A DNA stretch of 64,000 bases, taken from assembly GCF_036013935.1 (NCBI RefSeq), contig NZ_CP107902.1, forward strand, positions 8,031,001 through 8,095,000, written 5' to 3'. Position 1 is the stretch's first letter. Each line of letters starts with the position of its first letter. The stretch comes from Streptomyces sp. NBC_00461 (GTDB lineage Bacteria > Actinomycetota > Actinomycetes > Streptomycetales > Streptomycetaceae). Shown piece after piece: positions 7,972 through 17,093 of the stretch. A program made the position numbers and the translations under genes. The notes below the pieces were generated by a model. The model saw only the letters and a list, made by a program, of their open reading frames with translations, was not told the origin of the DNA and ran no database searches.

Positions 7972-9411
7972 ATGCCGGAAGCGACGACCGAGCAGGTCTG
8001 TCCACAGTGCGGGACGGGAATGCCCGTCCACGAGGGGTATCGGGTGTGGTGCGCGGGCTGCGACTGGAACGTGGCGCCCGAGCTGTTCGTGTACGGAGTC
8101 GGTGGCACCGCCGAACGGCGGCGTGAGTTCGCCGGACGGCACGGTACGGCGACCTTCGAGGAACTGGCCCGCGAGGGCACGCAAGGGCTGCGGGCACGGC
8201 TCACGCCCTCGTCCGTGCTGGCGCGTGTGCTGGCGCTGCTGGTGCACGGACTGTCGTTCGTGCTGCTCGGCGTGGGGGCGTGGCTGCTGGTGGCGGGCTG
8301 GGGCAACCCCTTCGCTGTGGCGTTCGGGGCGCTGCTGGTGCTGACGTTCCTCGTGCTGCGCCCCCGCTTCCCCAGGCTCGGCGGAACGGCACCACAGCTC
8401 GGGCGCGCCGACGCGCCCCGGCTGTTCGCGTTGGTCGACTCCGTGGCCGCCGAGATGGACACGCGCAGCGTCGACGCGATCGTGGTGGAGCCGTACGTCA
8501 ACGCGGCGGTGACGACGTACGGTCTGCGGCGGCGCGTCCTGCACCTAGGGCGCTTCTGATGGATCTCCGCGGCGTCGCGACGCCCGGCACGCACCCTCGC
8601 CGCACGGCGCAAAGGGACAGGTGGCTCCGCCACATGACCCTTCACACCGCACGCCGAGCGCACGCACCGAACGCCGCTCCTTCTCCCACGGAGATCCATC
8701 AGAAGCGCCCTAAGCCTCGGTCTGTGGGCCGTCCTCACCCCGCAGCAGAAGGTCGCCCTGCTCGGGCACGAGCTCGGCCACTTCGCGAACGGCGACACAC
8801 GGCACGGCAGCCTGGTCGGCAGCGCCCTGCACACGCTCCGGCTGTGGGTCGCGGTGCTCACCCCGGACCCCTGGGACGGGCGGCTCACGCATCTGCTGGT
8901 GATCGGCATGATGCGGATCCCGTACTACGCGGCCCAGAGCGGGCTGACCCTGCTGGAGAAGGTCTCCCTGCGCGGACTGCCGCGCCGCGAGTACCTCGCC
9001 GACGACCTGGCCGCCGAGGTCGCCTCCACCGAGGCTGCCCGGGACCTCATGGAGACGCTGCTGCACGCCGACCGGATCGACTCCGAACTGCGCCGGCTGT
9101 CCAACGAGGCGGCGGCCTTCGCGAGCCGCCAGGACGCGCCCCGCATGGACGAGACCCTGTGGCCGCGGCTCGCCGAGCACCTGGCGTCGGTGCCGCCGCG
9201 TGAACGCGAACGGCTGCGCAGGGTCAGCGCGTTGGACTGGCACCAGCAGGACTCCACGCACCCGCCGACCCATCTGCGCATCGAACTCCTCGACCGGCGC
9301 GGCCCGTCGGTCGCGAAGGTCGTCCTCGACGAGCGGACCGAGAGCGCCGTGGAACGTGAACTGCGGCCCGCCGCGAAGAAGGTGGCACGGACCGTCGCCC
9401 GGGACATGTGA
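7972..9411 (+). pseudogene. M48-family metalloprotease with N-terminal zinc ribbon, interrupted by a MITE
   Basis: The first part (7972-8547) encodes a C-x2-C...C-x2-C zinc ribbon (CPQCGTG..CAGCDW), two membrane segments and the start of the peptidase domain. The second part (8713-9411) continues in the same frame and contains the active-site GHELGHFANGD, i.e. HExxH. Between them lies a 163-bp inverted-repeat element. Removing it with one TA copy (165 bp, 55 codons) restores an uninterrupted protein of 424 residues. The element brings an in-frame TGA at 8557-8559, so the present product is a ~195-residue fragment without the active site. M48 enzymes degrade membrane proteins. No start or ribosome site suggests that the second half is made separately. 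Confidence 0.88.
8548..8710. mobile_element. 163-bp MITE with perfect 22-bp terminal inverted repeats
   Basis: The left end 8548-8569 (GGGCGCTTCTGATGG...) is the exact reverse complement of the right end 8689-8710. The element is flanked by TA at 8546-8547 and 8711-8712 (CTA on both sides if read as three bases), a target duplication seen with IS630- and some IS5-group elements. It has no coding capacity, so it must have been moved by a transposase encoded elsewhere. Its internal segments 8573-8592 and 8660-8680 closely match 30351-30370 and 30510-30530 in the second MITE. It splits the M48 gene. Confidence 0.92.
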
Positions 9412-9419
9412 GCGGGCGG

Positions 9420-9767
9420 CTACGAGTTTCGGTCCACGTACTCGTACACCGTCCCGTCCGGATGCATCGCGAGCAGAGTGCGGCCCGCCGGTGACGGTAC
9501 CGGGCCCGCGAGGATGTGCGCGCCGAGCTCGGTGAGCACCTCGTGGGCCTCCGCGACGTCCTTGACGGCGATCGTCGCCGAGACCTTGCGCAACAGATCC
9601 AGCTCCTGCGCGGGCCCGCTCATCAGCAGGAAGCAGCCGACGGCGGCCACCTGCACGCCCCCGCGCTCGAAGCGGAGGGCTCTGCCGCCGGCGAGGCGTT
9701 CGTAGAAGGGGACCGCGGTCTCCAGGTCGTCGACGCATACGCGCAGCGTGGCTCCCAGAATATCCAT
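9420..9767 (-). CDS. VOC/glyoxalase-fold protein
   Basis: A 115-residue single-module VOC protein. The start DILGATLRVCVDDLETAVPF is the typical first beta-alpha unit (written here in part), and HPDGTVYEYV ends the last strand with the conserved E-Y pair. Family members bind a divalent metal and act as glyoxalases, dioxygenases or resistance proteins; nothing here picks one. The stop lies 8 bp from the end of the convergent M48 pseudogene. It is divergent from the holin-like gene. Confidence 0.8.
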   Translation of the reverse strand: MDILGATLRVCVDDLETAVPFYERLAGGRALRFERGGVQVAAVGCFLLMSGPAQELDLLRKVSATIAVKDVAEAHEVLTELGAHILAGPVPSPAGRTLLAMHPDGTVYEYVDRNS

Positions 9768-9857
9768 GGGGACGAGCCTAGTTGGGGCACCCGGGTGAGG
9801 AGATCCATTCCGGTGATCATCTCGGTTCCGGGTCCACGCACCCGGGCGGCGGCCATG

Positions 9858-9884
9858 GCGTTACGCGGCGGTGACCGAGGGTAC
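9858..9884 (+). promoter_or_regulatory. Candidate SigB-type promoter of the holin-like gene
   Basis: GTTA (9860-9863) is followed after 15 bases by GGGTAC (9879-9884). Read as GNNT (GCGT, 9858-9861) the spacer is 17, one longer than the Streptomyces SigB rule of 14-16. Transcription would begin about 3-6 bases before ATG 9894, giving a nearly leaderless mRNA. Confidence 0.4.
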
Positions 9885-9893
9885 CCGGCGGTC

Positions 9894-10403
9894 ATGGAAG
9901 GCTTGGATCATCTGGAGCACCTGGACAAACACCTGGTCGACGAGCTGGCGCAGGTGGCGCGCGAGACCGTGCGCGACGAACTGCGCGAACAGACTCGCAA
10001 GCAGCGGCGGACGGCCACGTTGTACGCCGCGTCCGGAGCCGTCGCCCTGTACGCGGGCGCGGCCCTCGCACTCGCGGTGGGACTGGCCCTGGCCCTCGGG
10101 CTGCCCGACTGGGCCGCCGCGCTGATCACCGCGGCGATCCTGGGCGCCGTCGCCTACCTCCTGCGTGGCGCGGCCCGGCCCTCGGCATCCCGGCCCACGG
10201 CCGCACACGAGGCCGGCCTCGCCGCCGGCCAGGGCGACCCTGTCACCGGCGACCGGGCCCCCGTGACACCGCCCACCGGCCTCGGCATGCCCATTCCGCC
10301 GAAGCCGCCGGTCGCACCCGGCGAGACGGGCGCACCGACCGGCGTGCCCGCGGCACCGAGCGCCGACGGAATCGACCCCGAGCCGCCGCACCACAGGGCG
10401 TGA
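9894..10403 (+). CDS. Phage-holin-superfamily (DUF1469-like) membrane protein
   Basis: A 169-residue protein: an amphipathic N-terminal helix (LDKHLVDELAQVARETVRDEL), two adjacent membrane helices at about residues 45-65 and 70-90, and a long Pro/Gly/Ala-rich cytoplasmic tail. This is the plan of actinobacterial holin_3_6/DUF1469 proteins, which are stress-linked membrane proteins of unknown biochemical role rather than lysis proteins. ATG 9894 is the only start matching the family N-terminus. A GGGTAC box just upstream suggests stress-sigma control. The SDR gene follows after 12 bp, so the two are probably co-transcribed. Confidence 0.75.
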   Translation: MEGLDHLEHLDKHLVDELAQVARETVRDELREQTRKQRRTATLYAASGAVALYAGAALALAVGLALALGLPDWAAALITAAILGAVAYLLRGAARPSASRPTAAHEAGLAAGQGDPVTGDRAPVTPPTGLGMPIPPKPPVAPGETGAPTGVPAAPSADGIDPEPPHHRA

Positions 10404-10415
10404 CGAGGAGTGCGT

Positions 10416-11459
10416 ATGCGTTGGGGCGGATCCGAGCCGCCGCGCCGCAGGACCGTTGTGGTGACCGGGGCCAGTGGCGGCGTGGGACGGGCCACGGCCC
10501 TGGCCTTCGCCGCCCGGGGCGACCGGGTCGCCCTGCTGGCCCGGGGACGCGAGGGCCTCGCCGCGGCCGCTGACGACGTGCAGCGCGCCGGGGGCGAGGC
10601 CCTCGTCGTCACCGTCGACATGGCCGACGCCAAGGCGGTCGACGACGCGGCCCAGCAGGTCGCCGACATGTTCGGGCACATCGACGTGTGGGTCAACAAC
10701 GCCTTCGCCGGGGTCTTCGCGCCGTTCACCGAGATCACCGCGGACGAGTTCCGCCGGGTCACCGAAGTGACGTACCTGGGCTGTGTGTTCGGCACCCGGG
10801 CCGCGCTGCACCACATGCTGCCGCGCGACCGGGGCACGATCGTGCAGGTCGGCTCCGCGCTCGCCTACCGGGGGATTCCCCTGCAGTCGGCGTACTGCGG
10901 GGCCAAACACGCGATCCAGGGGTTCAACGAGTCGCTGCGCTGCGAACTGCTGCACACGGGCAGTGGTGTCCGTACGACGATGGTGCAGCTGCCGGCGGTC
11001 AACACCCCGCAGTTCGACTGGGTGTTGAGTCGGATGCCGGGCAAGGCGCGGCCGGTGGCGCCGGTGTTCCAGCCGGAGGTCGCGGCACGGGCGATCGTGC
11101 ACGCGGCTGCCCACGGGCGGCGGCGCGAGTACTGGGTCGGAGGATCGACGGCGGCCACCCTCATCGCCAACGCGGTGGCTCCCGGAGCACTCGACCGCTA
11201 TCTCGCCCGCACCGGCTTCGACTCCCAGCAGGACGAGGGCGAGCACGACGAGACCGCCAACCTGTGGAGCCCGGCGGACGGACCGCACGGACGGGACTTC
11301 GGGGCACACGGGCGGTTCGACGACGAGGCGGTCGAGGACAGCCCGCAGGACTGGGTCTCCAGGAACCGGGGCCGGTTCGGGAAGGCCCTCACTCTCGGCG
11401 CGGGCCTCCTGGTGGCGGGCAAAGCGGTGGGCGAACTGAGCCGCAGGGCCCGCGGTTAG
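10416..11459 (+). CDS. SDR-family oxidoreductase with C-terminal extension
   Basis: A 347-residue classical short-chain dehydrogenase. Seen: the nucleotide loop TGASGGVG near residue 20, NNAFAG, the catalytic serine region VQVGSALAYRG and the Y-x-x-x-K of YCGAKHA. It uses NAD(P)H to reduce or oxidise an unknown carbonyl or alcohol. After the ~250-residue catalytic core there is a charged linker (DEGEHDETANLWSP) and a short hydrophobic segment near the C-terminus (ALTLGAGLLVAGKAVG), which may hold it at the membrane, in keeping with the upstream holin-like partner. GAGGAG five bases before ATG 10416 decides the start. Confidence 0.85.
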   Translation: MRWGGSEPPRRRTVVVTGASGGVGRATALAFAARGDRVALLARGREGLAAAADDVQRAGGEALVVTVDMADAKAVDDAAQQVADMFGHIDVWVNNAFAGVFAPFTEITADEFRRVTEVTYLGCVFGTRAALHHMLPRDRGTIVQVGSALAYRGIPLQSAYCGAKHAIQGFNESLRCELLHTGSGVRTTMVQLPAVNTPQFDWVLSRMPGKARPVAPVFQPEVAARAIVHAAAHGRRREYWVGGSTAATLIANAVAPGALDRYLARTGFDSQQDEGEHDETANLWSPADGPHGRDFGAHGRFDDEAVEDSPQDWVSRNRGRFGKALTLGAGLLVAGKAVGELSRRARG

Positions 11460-11521
11460 AGAACAGGCCGTCAGAGACTCAGGCCGTGGGAGATCAGGCC
11501 GTGGGAGAGCCGGGCTCGCCG

Positions 11522-12616
11522 TCAGGCGACCCGGTACTCCTCCACCTCCTCCGTCCGCAGCGCCAGCCCGTGTCCGATCCCGCCCAGCGGCCGCACCGTG
11601 CCGTCCGTCGGATCCAGCGCCCCGTCGAAGAACATGTCCTCGATGCGCACATGGTCGTGGAACCACTCCATGTGGCGGATGTTGGGCAGCGAGGCGGCCG
11701 CCGCGGCGTGGACGTGCGGGGCGCAGTGCGTGGAGATCTCCAGGCCGTGGCAGTGAGCCAGCGCCGCCGCGCGCAGGAACTCCGTGATGCCGCCGCAGCG
11801 GGTCGCGTCGATCTGCAGGCAGTCGACCGCGCCCGCCGCGATCATGCGGGCGAAGTACGGCAGGTCGTAGCCGTACTCACCCGCCGTCACATCGCACACC
11901 AGGGCGTCGCGGACCAGCCGCAGGCCCGTCAGATCGTCCGAGGACACCGGCTCCTCGAACCAGCCCACGCCGTGCTCGGCGAGGGCCCGGCCGACCCGTA
12001 CCGCCTGCTTGCGGGTGTAGGCGCCGTTCGCGTCGACGTACAACTCGGCCTCGGCGCCGATCACTTGGCGTGCCGCGTGGACACGGGCCAGATCCCGGGA
12101 GACGTCCCGGCCCCAGCCCTCACCGATCTTGATCTTGACGCGCGGGATGTGCTGCCCGTGCACCCAGCCGTTCAGCTGGGCGGCCAGGTGGGTGTCGTGA
12201 TACGTCGTGAAGCCGCCGCTGCCGTACACCGGGACCCGCTCCCGGCAGACGCCGAGGAGCCGGGCCAGGGGGAGTTCGAGGAGGCGGGCCTTGAGGTCCC
12301 ACAGGGCGATGTCGAGTGCCGATATCGCACAGGCCGCGATCCCGGGGCGGCCCGCTTTGCGCACGGAGCGGCACATCGCGTCGTGCGTGGCGGGGATGTC
12401 GAGGGCGTCGCGGCCCTCCACCAGCGGGGCGAGATGGCCGCTGACGAAGTCGCCGACCGCCGCAGGGCCGTACGTCCAGCCCGTGCCGGTCTCGTCGCCC
12501 GCCGCCACCTCGGCGATCACCATGGTCGTGGAGTCCCAGGCCAGCGTGCCGTCGGCCTCGGGGGCGTCGGTCGGCACCGTGTAGACGGAGACGACGGGAC
12601 GGTGGAGTTTCGTCAT
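11522..12616 (-). CDS. Enolase-superfamily (mandelate racemase-type) dehydratase/epimerase
   Basis: A 364-residue member of the mandelate racemase/muconate-lactonising group. Seen: the K-x-K base VKIKIG, then the metal ligands in DANGAYT, FEEPVSS and AGEYGYDL, and a second-side histidine in STHCAPHVHA. These abstract a proton alpha to a carboxylate, usually of a sugar acid, in an Mg2+-dependent reaction. The substrate is unknown. It is the second gene of a two-gene operon, 9 bp after the F420-type oxidoreductase, suggesting they act in one catabolic route (inference). Confidence 0.85.
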   Translation of the reverse strand: MTKLHRPVVSVYTVPTDAPEADGTLAWDSTTMVIAEVAAGDETGTGWTYGPAAVGDFVSGHLAPLVEGRDALDIPATHDAMCRSVRKAGRPGIAACAISALDIALWDLKARLLELPLARLLGVCRERVPVYGSGGFTTYHDTHLAAQLNGWVHGQHIPRVKIKIGEGWGRDVSRDLARVHAARQVIGAEAELYVDANGAYTRKQAVRVGRALAEHGVGWFEEPVSSDDLTGLRLVRDALVCDVTAGEYGYDLPYFARMIAAGAVDCLQIDATRCGGITEFLRAAALAHCHGLEISTHCAPHVHAAAAASLPNIRHMEWFHDHVRIEDMFFDGALDPTDGTVRPLGGIGHGLALRTEEVEEYRVA

Positions 12617-12625
12617 CGTCGCCCC

Positions 12626-13585
12626 TCAGCCCTGCTGGACCTGCGGCAGCACCTTCGTACGGTAGAAGTCGAAGAAGCCGCGCTGGTCGGGGCCGATCTG
12701 GTTGACGTACACCCGGTCGAAGCCGGCGTCGGCGAAGGCGGTCAGGGCCGAGACGTGCTCGTCGACGTCGTCCCCGCAGACCGACTTCTCGCGCACCGTC
12801 TCCTGAGTGATCAGCGGCTCCAACTGCTCGAAGTGGCTGGGCGAGGGCAGGATCTGGCCCATCTCGCCCGGCAGGAACTGGTTGGACCACCGCTCGCGCA
12901 CCGTCCGTACGGCCTCGTCGCGGTCGGTGCCGTAGCAGACCTTCGTGCCGCCGCTCACCGGCTTGCCGCCCCCGCCTCCCTTGCGGAACTGCTCCACCAT
13001 CGGGGCGTCCGGCATCATCGTGATGTAGCCGTCGCCCACACGCGCCGCGAGCTTCGTGGCCGCCGGGCCGAAGCCGGAGATGTCGATCTGGACGGGCTCG
13101 TCGGGCACCGTGTAGAGGCGGGCGTTCTCCACCTTGTAGTGGGTGCCGTAGTGGCTGACCTCCTCGCCGGTGAACAGCCGGCGCATGATCTGGATCGCCT
13201 CCTCCAGCATCTCCATCCGCACGTGCGCGGGCGGCCAGACATGGCCGAGGATGTGCTCGTTGAGGGCCTCGCCGGTGCCGACCCCCAGCCGGAAGCGGCC
13301 GTTCGTCATCACCGCCGAGGTCGCCGCCGCCTGCGCCACCACTGCCGGGTGGATCCGCACGGTCGGGCAGGTCACCGCCGTCTCGACGGGCAGCGACACC
13401 GCCTCCGAAAGGGCGCCGATCACCGACCACACGAACGGGCTCTGGCCCTGCGAGCCGTTCCACGGGTGGTAGTGGTCGGAGATCCACAGCGACCGGAATC
13501 CCGCCTGCTCGGCCATCCTCGCCTGCTCGACGAGATCCGCGGGACCGAACTCCTCACAGGAGAGGAAGTAGCCGTACTCGGGCAT
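12626..13585 (-). CDS. LLM-class F420-dependent oxidoreductase, G6PDH-like subgroup
   Basis: A 319-residue TIM-barrel protein of the luciferase-like family. SLWISDHYHPWNGSQGQSPF, RFRLGVGTGEALNEHI and FGPAATKLA match the F420-dependent glucose-6-phosphate dehydrogenase-like subgroup (family knowledge). These transfer hydride between a substrate and deazaflavin F420. The true substrate cannot be stated, because many members of the subgroup do not use glucose 6-phosphate. GGAGGT a few bases before ATG 13585 sets the start. It is first in an operon with the enolase-superfamily gene. Confidence 0.85.
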   Translation of the reverse strand: MPEYGYFLSCEEFGPADLVEQARMAEQAGFRSLWISDHYHPWNGSQGQSPFVWSVIGALSEAVSLPVETAVTCPTVRIHPAVVAQAAATSAVMTNGRFRLGVGTGEALNEHILGHVWPPAHVRMEMLEEAIQIMRRLFTGEEVSHYGTHYKVENARLYTVPDEPVQIDISGFGPAATKLAARVGDGYITMMPDAPMVEQFRKGGGGGKPVSGGTKVCYGTDRDEAVRTVRERWSNQFLPGEMGQILPSPSHFEQLEPLITQETVREKSVCGDDVDEHVSALTAFADAGFDRVYVNQIGPDQRGFFDFYRTKVLPQVQQG

Positions 13586-13755
13586 GGGGAGTACCTCCGA
13601 TGGCTGGTGACGCAAGGGGTGGTTCGCCGTCCGGGTACCCGGCGCCCGGGGCGGAAACCGGTGCACGTTCGGGCGCTCCGACCAGTTTGGGTGCTCTGAC
13701 CAGGGGGACGCGGAAGGCTCACGTACGAGGTTCGCGACAGCGCCGGAGGCCCACC

Positions 13756-15240
13756 GTGAGTCGACCCCGCATCGTGATCGTCGGTGCCGGCTTCGCCGGC
13801 TACCGGACCGCCCGCACCCTGTCCCGGCTGGTCCGGCACCAGGCCGACATCACCCTGCTGAACCCCACCGACTACTTCCTGTATCTGCCCCTGCTGCCCC
13901 AGGTCGCCGCCGGCATCCTGGAACCCCGCCGGGTGGCCGTCTCCCTGTCCGGCACCCTGCCGCACGTACGGCTGGTGCTCGGCGAGGCCGACGGTATCGA
14001 TCTCGACGGGCGGAGCGTGCACTACATCGACCCCGAGGGCGGGGGCGGCACGCTCGCCTACGACCGGCTGGTGCTCGCCGTCGGCAGTGTCAACAAGCTG
14101 CTTCCCATCCCCGGGGTCGCCGAGCACGCGCACGGCTTCCGGGGGCTGCCCGAGGCGCTGTACCTGCGCGACCACGTCACGCGGCAGGTGGAACTCGCCG
14201 CCGCCGCCGACGACCCGAAGAGCTGCGCCGCGCGCTGTACGTTCGTGGTGGTCGGCGCCGGATACACGGGGACCGAGGTCGCCGCCCAGGGCCGGCGGTA
14301 CACGGACGCACAGGTCCGCAGGCGTCCGCTGCCGGGCGGTGTACGGCCGCGCTGGCTGCTGCTCGACATCGCGCCGCGGGTCCTGCCCGAGCTGGACGAA
14401 CGGCTCTCGCGCACCGCGGACCGGGTGCTGCGGGAGCGGGGCGTCGAGGTGCGCATGGGGACTTCCGTGCAGGAGGCCACGCACGACGGAGTCCTGCTGA
14501 CCGACGGCGAGTTCGTGGACAGCCGCACGCTCGTGTGGTGCGTCGGCGTACGGCCGGATCCGCTCGTCGAGAGCACCGGGCAGCCGCTGGAACGCGGCCG
14601 CCTCCTCGTCGACCCGCACCTTCAGGTACCGGGCCGCCCCGAGGTGTTCGCATGCGGCGACGCGGCCGCGGTGCCGGATCTGAACGACCCCGGGAAGTAC
14701 ACCCCGATGACCGCGCAGCACGCCTGGCGGCACGGCAAGGTCGTGGCCCACAACGTCGCCGCGTCCCTCGGCACCGGTGAGCGGCGCACCTACCGCCACC
14801 GCGACCTCGGCTTCGTCGTGGATCTGGGCGGCGCCCAGGCCGCCGCCAACCCGCTCGGGATCCCCCTGGCCGGCCCGCTGGCCGGCGCGGTCGCCCGCGG
14901 CTACCACATCGCGGCGATGCCCGGCAACCGCGTCAGGGTCGCCGCCGACTGGCTCCTGGATGCCGTACTGCCGCGCCAGGCCGTCCAGTTGGGCCTCGTC
15001 CGCTCCTGGTCGGTACCGCTGGACACCGCGTCCCCGGAACTGGCGCGGGTGGCGGGCAGGCCGTGGGCGGCAGCCGAGACCCGCTCGGGCTCCGGAGCGG
15101 CAACGACACGGGACACCGACCTCAACACCGACACCGAGTCGGCCGCTTTCGAGGCGACGAACAACCAACCGGGCGGTGGGGCCGCGGAAGCTGCCGGTCC
15201 CGTCAAGCGCCCCGACACCCCCGCGGAGGGAGATTCATGA
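13756..15240 (+). CDS. NDH-2-like FAD/NAD(P)-dependent oxidoreductase
   Basis: A 494-residue pyridine nucleotide-disulfide-type flavoprotein. Seen: the FAD loop VGAGFAGYRTA at the N-terminus, the NAD(P) loop VVGAGYTGTEVAA near residue 165, and FACGDAAAVPD near residue 300. This is the layout of type II NADH dehydrogenases, which pass electrons from NADH to quinone without pumping protons. A Thr/Asp-rich tail (DTDLNTDTESA) follows the catalytic part. GTG 13756 is chosen because CCGGAGG ends six bases upstream. Its stop overlaps the transketolase start by four bases (ATGA), so the genes are translationally coupled. Confidence 0.83.
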   Translation: MSRPRIVIVGAGFAGYRTARTLSRLVRHQADITLLNPTDYFLYLPLLPQVAAGILEPRRVAVSLSGTLPHVRLVLGEADGIDLDGRSVHYIDPEGGGGTLAYDRLVLAVGSVNKLLPIPGVAEHAHGFRGLPEALYLRDHVTRQVELAAAADDPKSCAARCTFVVVGAGYTGTEVAAQGRRYTDAQVRRRPLPGGVRPRWLLLDIAPRVLPELDERLSRTADRVLRERGVEVRMGTSVQEATHDGVLLTDGEFVDSRTLVWCVGVRPDPLVESTGQPLERGRLLVDPHLQVPGRPEVFACGDAAAVPDLNDPGKYTPMTAQHAWRHGKVVAHNVAASLGTGERRTYRHRDLGFVVDLGGAQAAANPLGIPLAGPLAGAVARGYHIAAMPGNRVRVAADWLLDAVLPRQAVQLGLVRSWSVPLDTASPELARVAGRPWAAAETRSGSGAATTRDTDLNTDTESAAFEATNNQPGGGAAEAAGPVKRPDTPAEGDS

Positions 15241-17093
15241 ACACCGCCGAACTCGTCGAGCTCGCCCAGCAGTTGCGTGTGGACAGCGTGCGCGCATCGG
15301 ACGCTGCGGGGTCCGGGCATCCGACGTCCTCGATGTCCGCCGCCGAGCTGATGGCCGTACTCCTCGCCAACCACTTCCGGTACGACTTCGACCGGCCCGC
15401 ACACCCCGGCAACGACCGCTTCGTCCTGTCAAAGGGACACGCGTCGCCGCTTCTCTACTCCGCCTACAAGGCGGCCGGGGCCATCGACGACGCCGAACTG
15501 CTCACCTTCCGCAAGCTGGGCAGCCGCCTCGAAGGGCATCCGACGCCGCGCCGGCTGCCGTGGGTCGAGACGGCCACCGGCTCGCTCGGCCAGGGGCTGC
15601 CCGTCGGCGTCGGCATCGCGCTGTCCGGCAAGCGGCTGGACCGCACCGGCTACCGCGTGTGGGTGCTGTGCGGGGACAGCGAGCTGGCCGAGGGCTCGAT
15701 CTGGGAGGCCGCCGAGCACGCGTCGTACGAGCATCTGGACAACCTCACCGCGATCGTCGACGTGAACCGGCTGGGGCAGCGCGGGCCGACCCGGCACGGG
15801 CACGACCTCGACGCCTACGCCCGTCGCTTCCAGGGATTCGGCTGGCACACCATCGAGGTCGACGGACACGACGTGGACGCCGTCGACCGGGCGTACGGCG
15901 AGGCGGTCTCGACGACCGGGCAGCCGACCGTGATCCTCGCCCGCACCCTCAAGGGCAAGGGCGTCGCGTCCGTCCAGGACCGCGAGGGACTGCACGGCAA
16001 ACCGCTGCCCGACGCCGACGAGGCGATCGCCGAACTCGGCGGCCGCCGCGACCTCCGCGTCCAGGTCCACGAGCCGGCCGCCGCCCGCATCCTGCACGCC
16101 GTACGCGCCGGACACCTCGAACTGCCCCGCTGGGACAAGGGGAACGACGGAAAGGGAGTCGCGACACGGAACGCGTACGGGCAGGCGCTCGCCGCACTCG
16201 GCACCGGTCGCTCAGACGTCGTCGCCCTCGACGGCGAGGTCGGCGACTCCACCCGGACGGAGTTCTTCGCCAAGGAGCACCCCGACCGCTACTTCGAGTG
16301 CTACATCGCCGAGCAGCAGATGGTCGCGACGGCGGTGGGGCTCGCGGCACGCGGCTGGGTGCCGTACGCCGGCACGTTCGCGGCATTCCTGACGCGCGCG
16401 TACGATTTCGTGCGCATGGCGTCCGTCAGCGGCGCCGGCATCAACCTCGTCGGCTCGCACGCGGGCGTCGCCATCGGCCAGGACGGGCCCTCCCAGATGG
16501 GCCTGGAGGACCTGGCGATGATGCGGGCGGTGCACGGTTCGACCGTGCTGTACCCGTGCGACGCCAACCAGACCGCCCAGCTCGTCGCCGCCATGGCGGG
16601 CTGCGACGGGGTTCGGTACCTGCGCACCTCACGCGGCGAGAGCGAGGTCATCTACGGCCCCGACGAGGAGTTCCCCATCGGCGGCAGCAAGGTGCTGCGC
16701 TCCTCCGCGCACGACCGGCTGACCCTCGTCGCGGCGGGCGTCACCGTGGCCGAGGCGCTGGCCGCCGCCGACGCACTGGACCGCGACGGCATCCAGGTCC
16801 GCGTCATCGACCTGTACTCGGTCAAGCCCGTCGACCGGGAGACCCTGCGGCGGGCCGCCGAGGACACCGGCTGCCTCGTCACCGTGGAGGACCACCACGA
16901 GGAGGGCGGAATCGGCGACGCGGTCCTCGACGCGTTCCTCGACGGGCGGGCCGTGCCGCGGCTGGTGCGCCTCGCCGTCCGCGGCATGCCCGGCTCGGCC
17001 TCCCCGGACGAGCAGCTGCACGCCGCGGGCATCGACGCCGAGTCGATCGCCGCGGCCGGGAAGCTGCTGGTGGAGGAGGCGGTCGTGCGGTGA
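15237..17093 (+). CDS. tkt: Transketolase
   Basis: A complete 618-residue transketolase, which moves two-carbon units between sugar phosphates using thiamine diphosphate. Seen: RFVLSKGHASPLLY, the ThDP loop ending in GDSELAEGSIWEA, and the central pyrimidine domain with the catalytic glutamate in YIAEQQMVATAVGLA. The organism surely has another copy for the pentose pathway. This one sits between a flavin oxidoreductase and a DNA-repair polymerase, so it may be a stress isoform (inference). ATG 15237 overlaps the upstream stop, and its own stop overlaps the next GTG. Confidence 0.93.
   Translation: MNTAELVELAQQLRVDSVRASDAAGSGHPTSSMSAAELMAVLLANHFRYDFDRPAHPGNDRFVLSKGHASPLLYSAYKAAGAIDDAELLTFRKLGSRLEGHPTPRRLPWVETATGSLGQGLPVGVGIALSGKRLDRTGYRVWVLCGDSELAEGSIWEAAEHASYEHLDNLTAIVDVNRLGQRGPTRHGHDLDAYARRFQGFGWHTIEVDGHDVDAVDRAYGEAVSTTGQPTVILARTLKGKGVASVQDREGLHGKPLPDADEAIAELGGRRDLRVQVHEPAAARILHAVRAGHLELPRWDKGNDGKGVATRNAYGQALAALGTGRSDVVALDGEVGDSTRTEFFAKEHPDRYFECYIAEQQMVATAVGLAARGWVPYAGTFAAFLTRAYDFVRMASVSGAGINLVGSHAGVAIGQDGPSQMGLEDLAMMRAVHGSTVLYPCDANQTAQLVAAMAGCDGVRYLRTSRGESEVIYGPDEEFPIGGSKVLRSSAHDRLTLVAAGVTVAEALAAADALDRDGIQVRVIDLYSVKPVDRETLRRAAEDTGCLVTVEDHHEEGGIGDAVLDAFLDGRAVPRLVRLAVRGMPGSASPDEQLHAAGIDAESIAAAGKLLVEEAVVR

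Noticed and set aside
6939..8909. A 656-codon minus-strand frame through the MITE
   Set aside because: Covers DUF5107 and M48 coding sequence in antisense; only an open-frame by-product of high GC.
8713..9411. Second half of the M48 gene as an independent protease
   Set aside because: First usable start (8854) lies after the HExxH motif and lacks a ribosome site.
9894..10403. Holin-like gene as a sign of a prophage
   Set aside because: No phage structural, lysis or integrase genes nearby; this protein family is a normal chromosomal one in actinobacteria.
11478..11510. Repeated CAGGCCGTGGGAGA between the SDR and the enolase-type gene
   Set aside because: Only two short copies with no hairpin; not convincing as a regulatory element.
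13637..13642. GGGTAC upstream of the NDH-2-like gene as a SigB promoter
   Set aside because: No GNNT at 14-16 bases upstream. The same failure applies to the GGGTAC occurrences near 24881, 27387, 34457 and 44532.
10688..13699. A 1003-codon plus-strand open frame
   Set aside because: It runs opposite to the enolase and F420-oxidoreductase genes, has no start region or family motifs, and shows typical Arg/Ala/Gly/His shadow composition.
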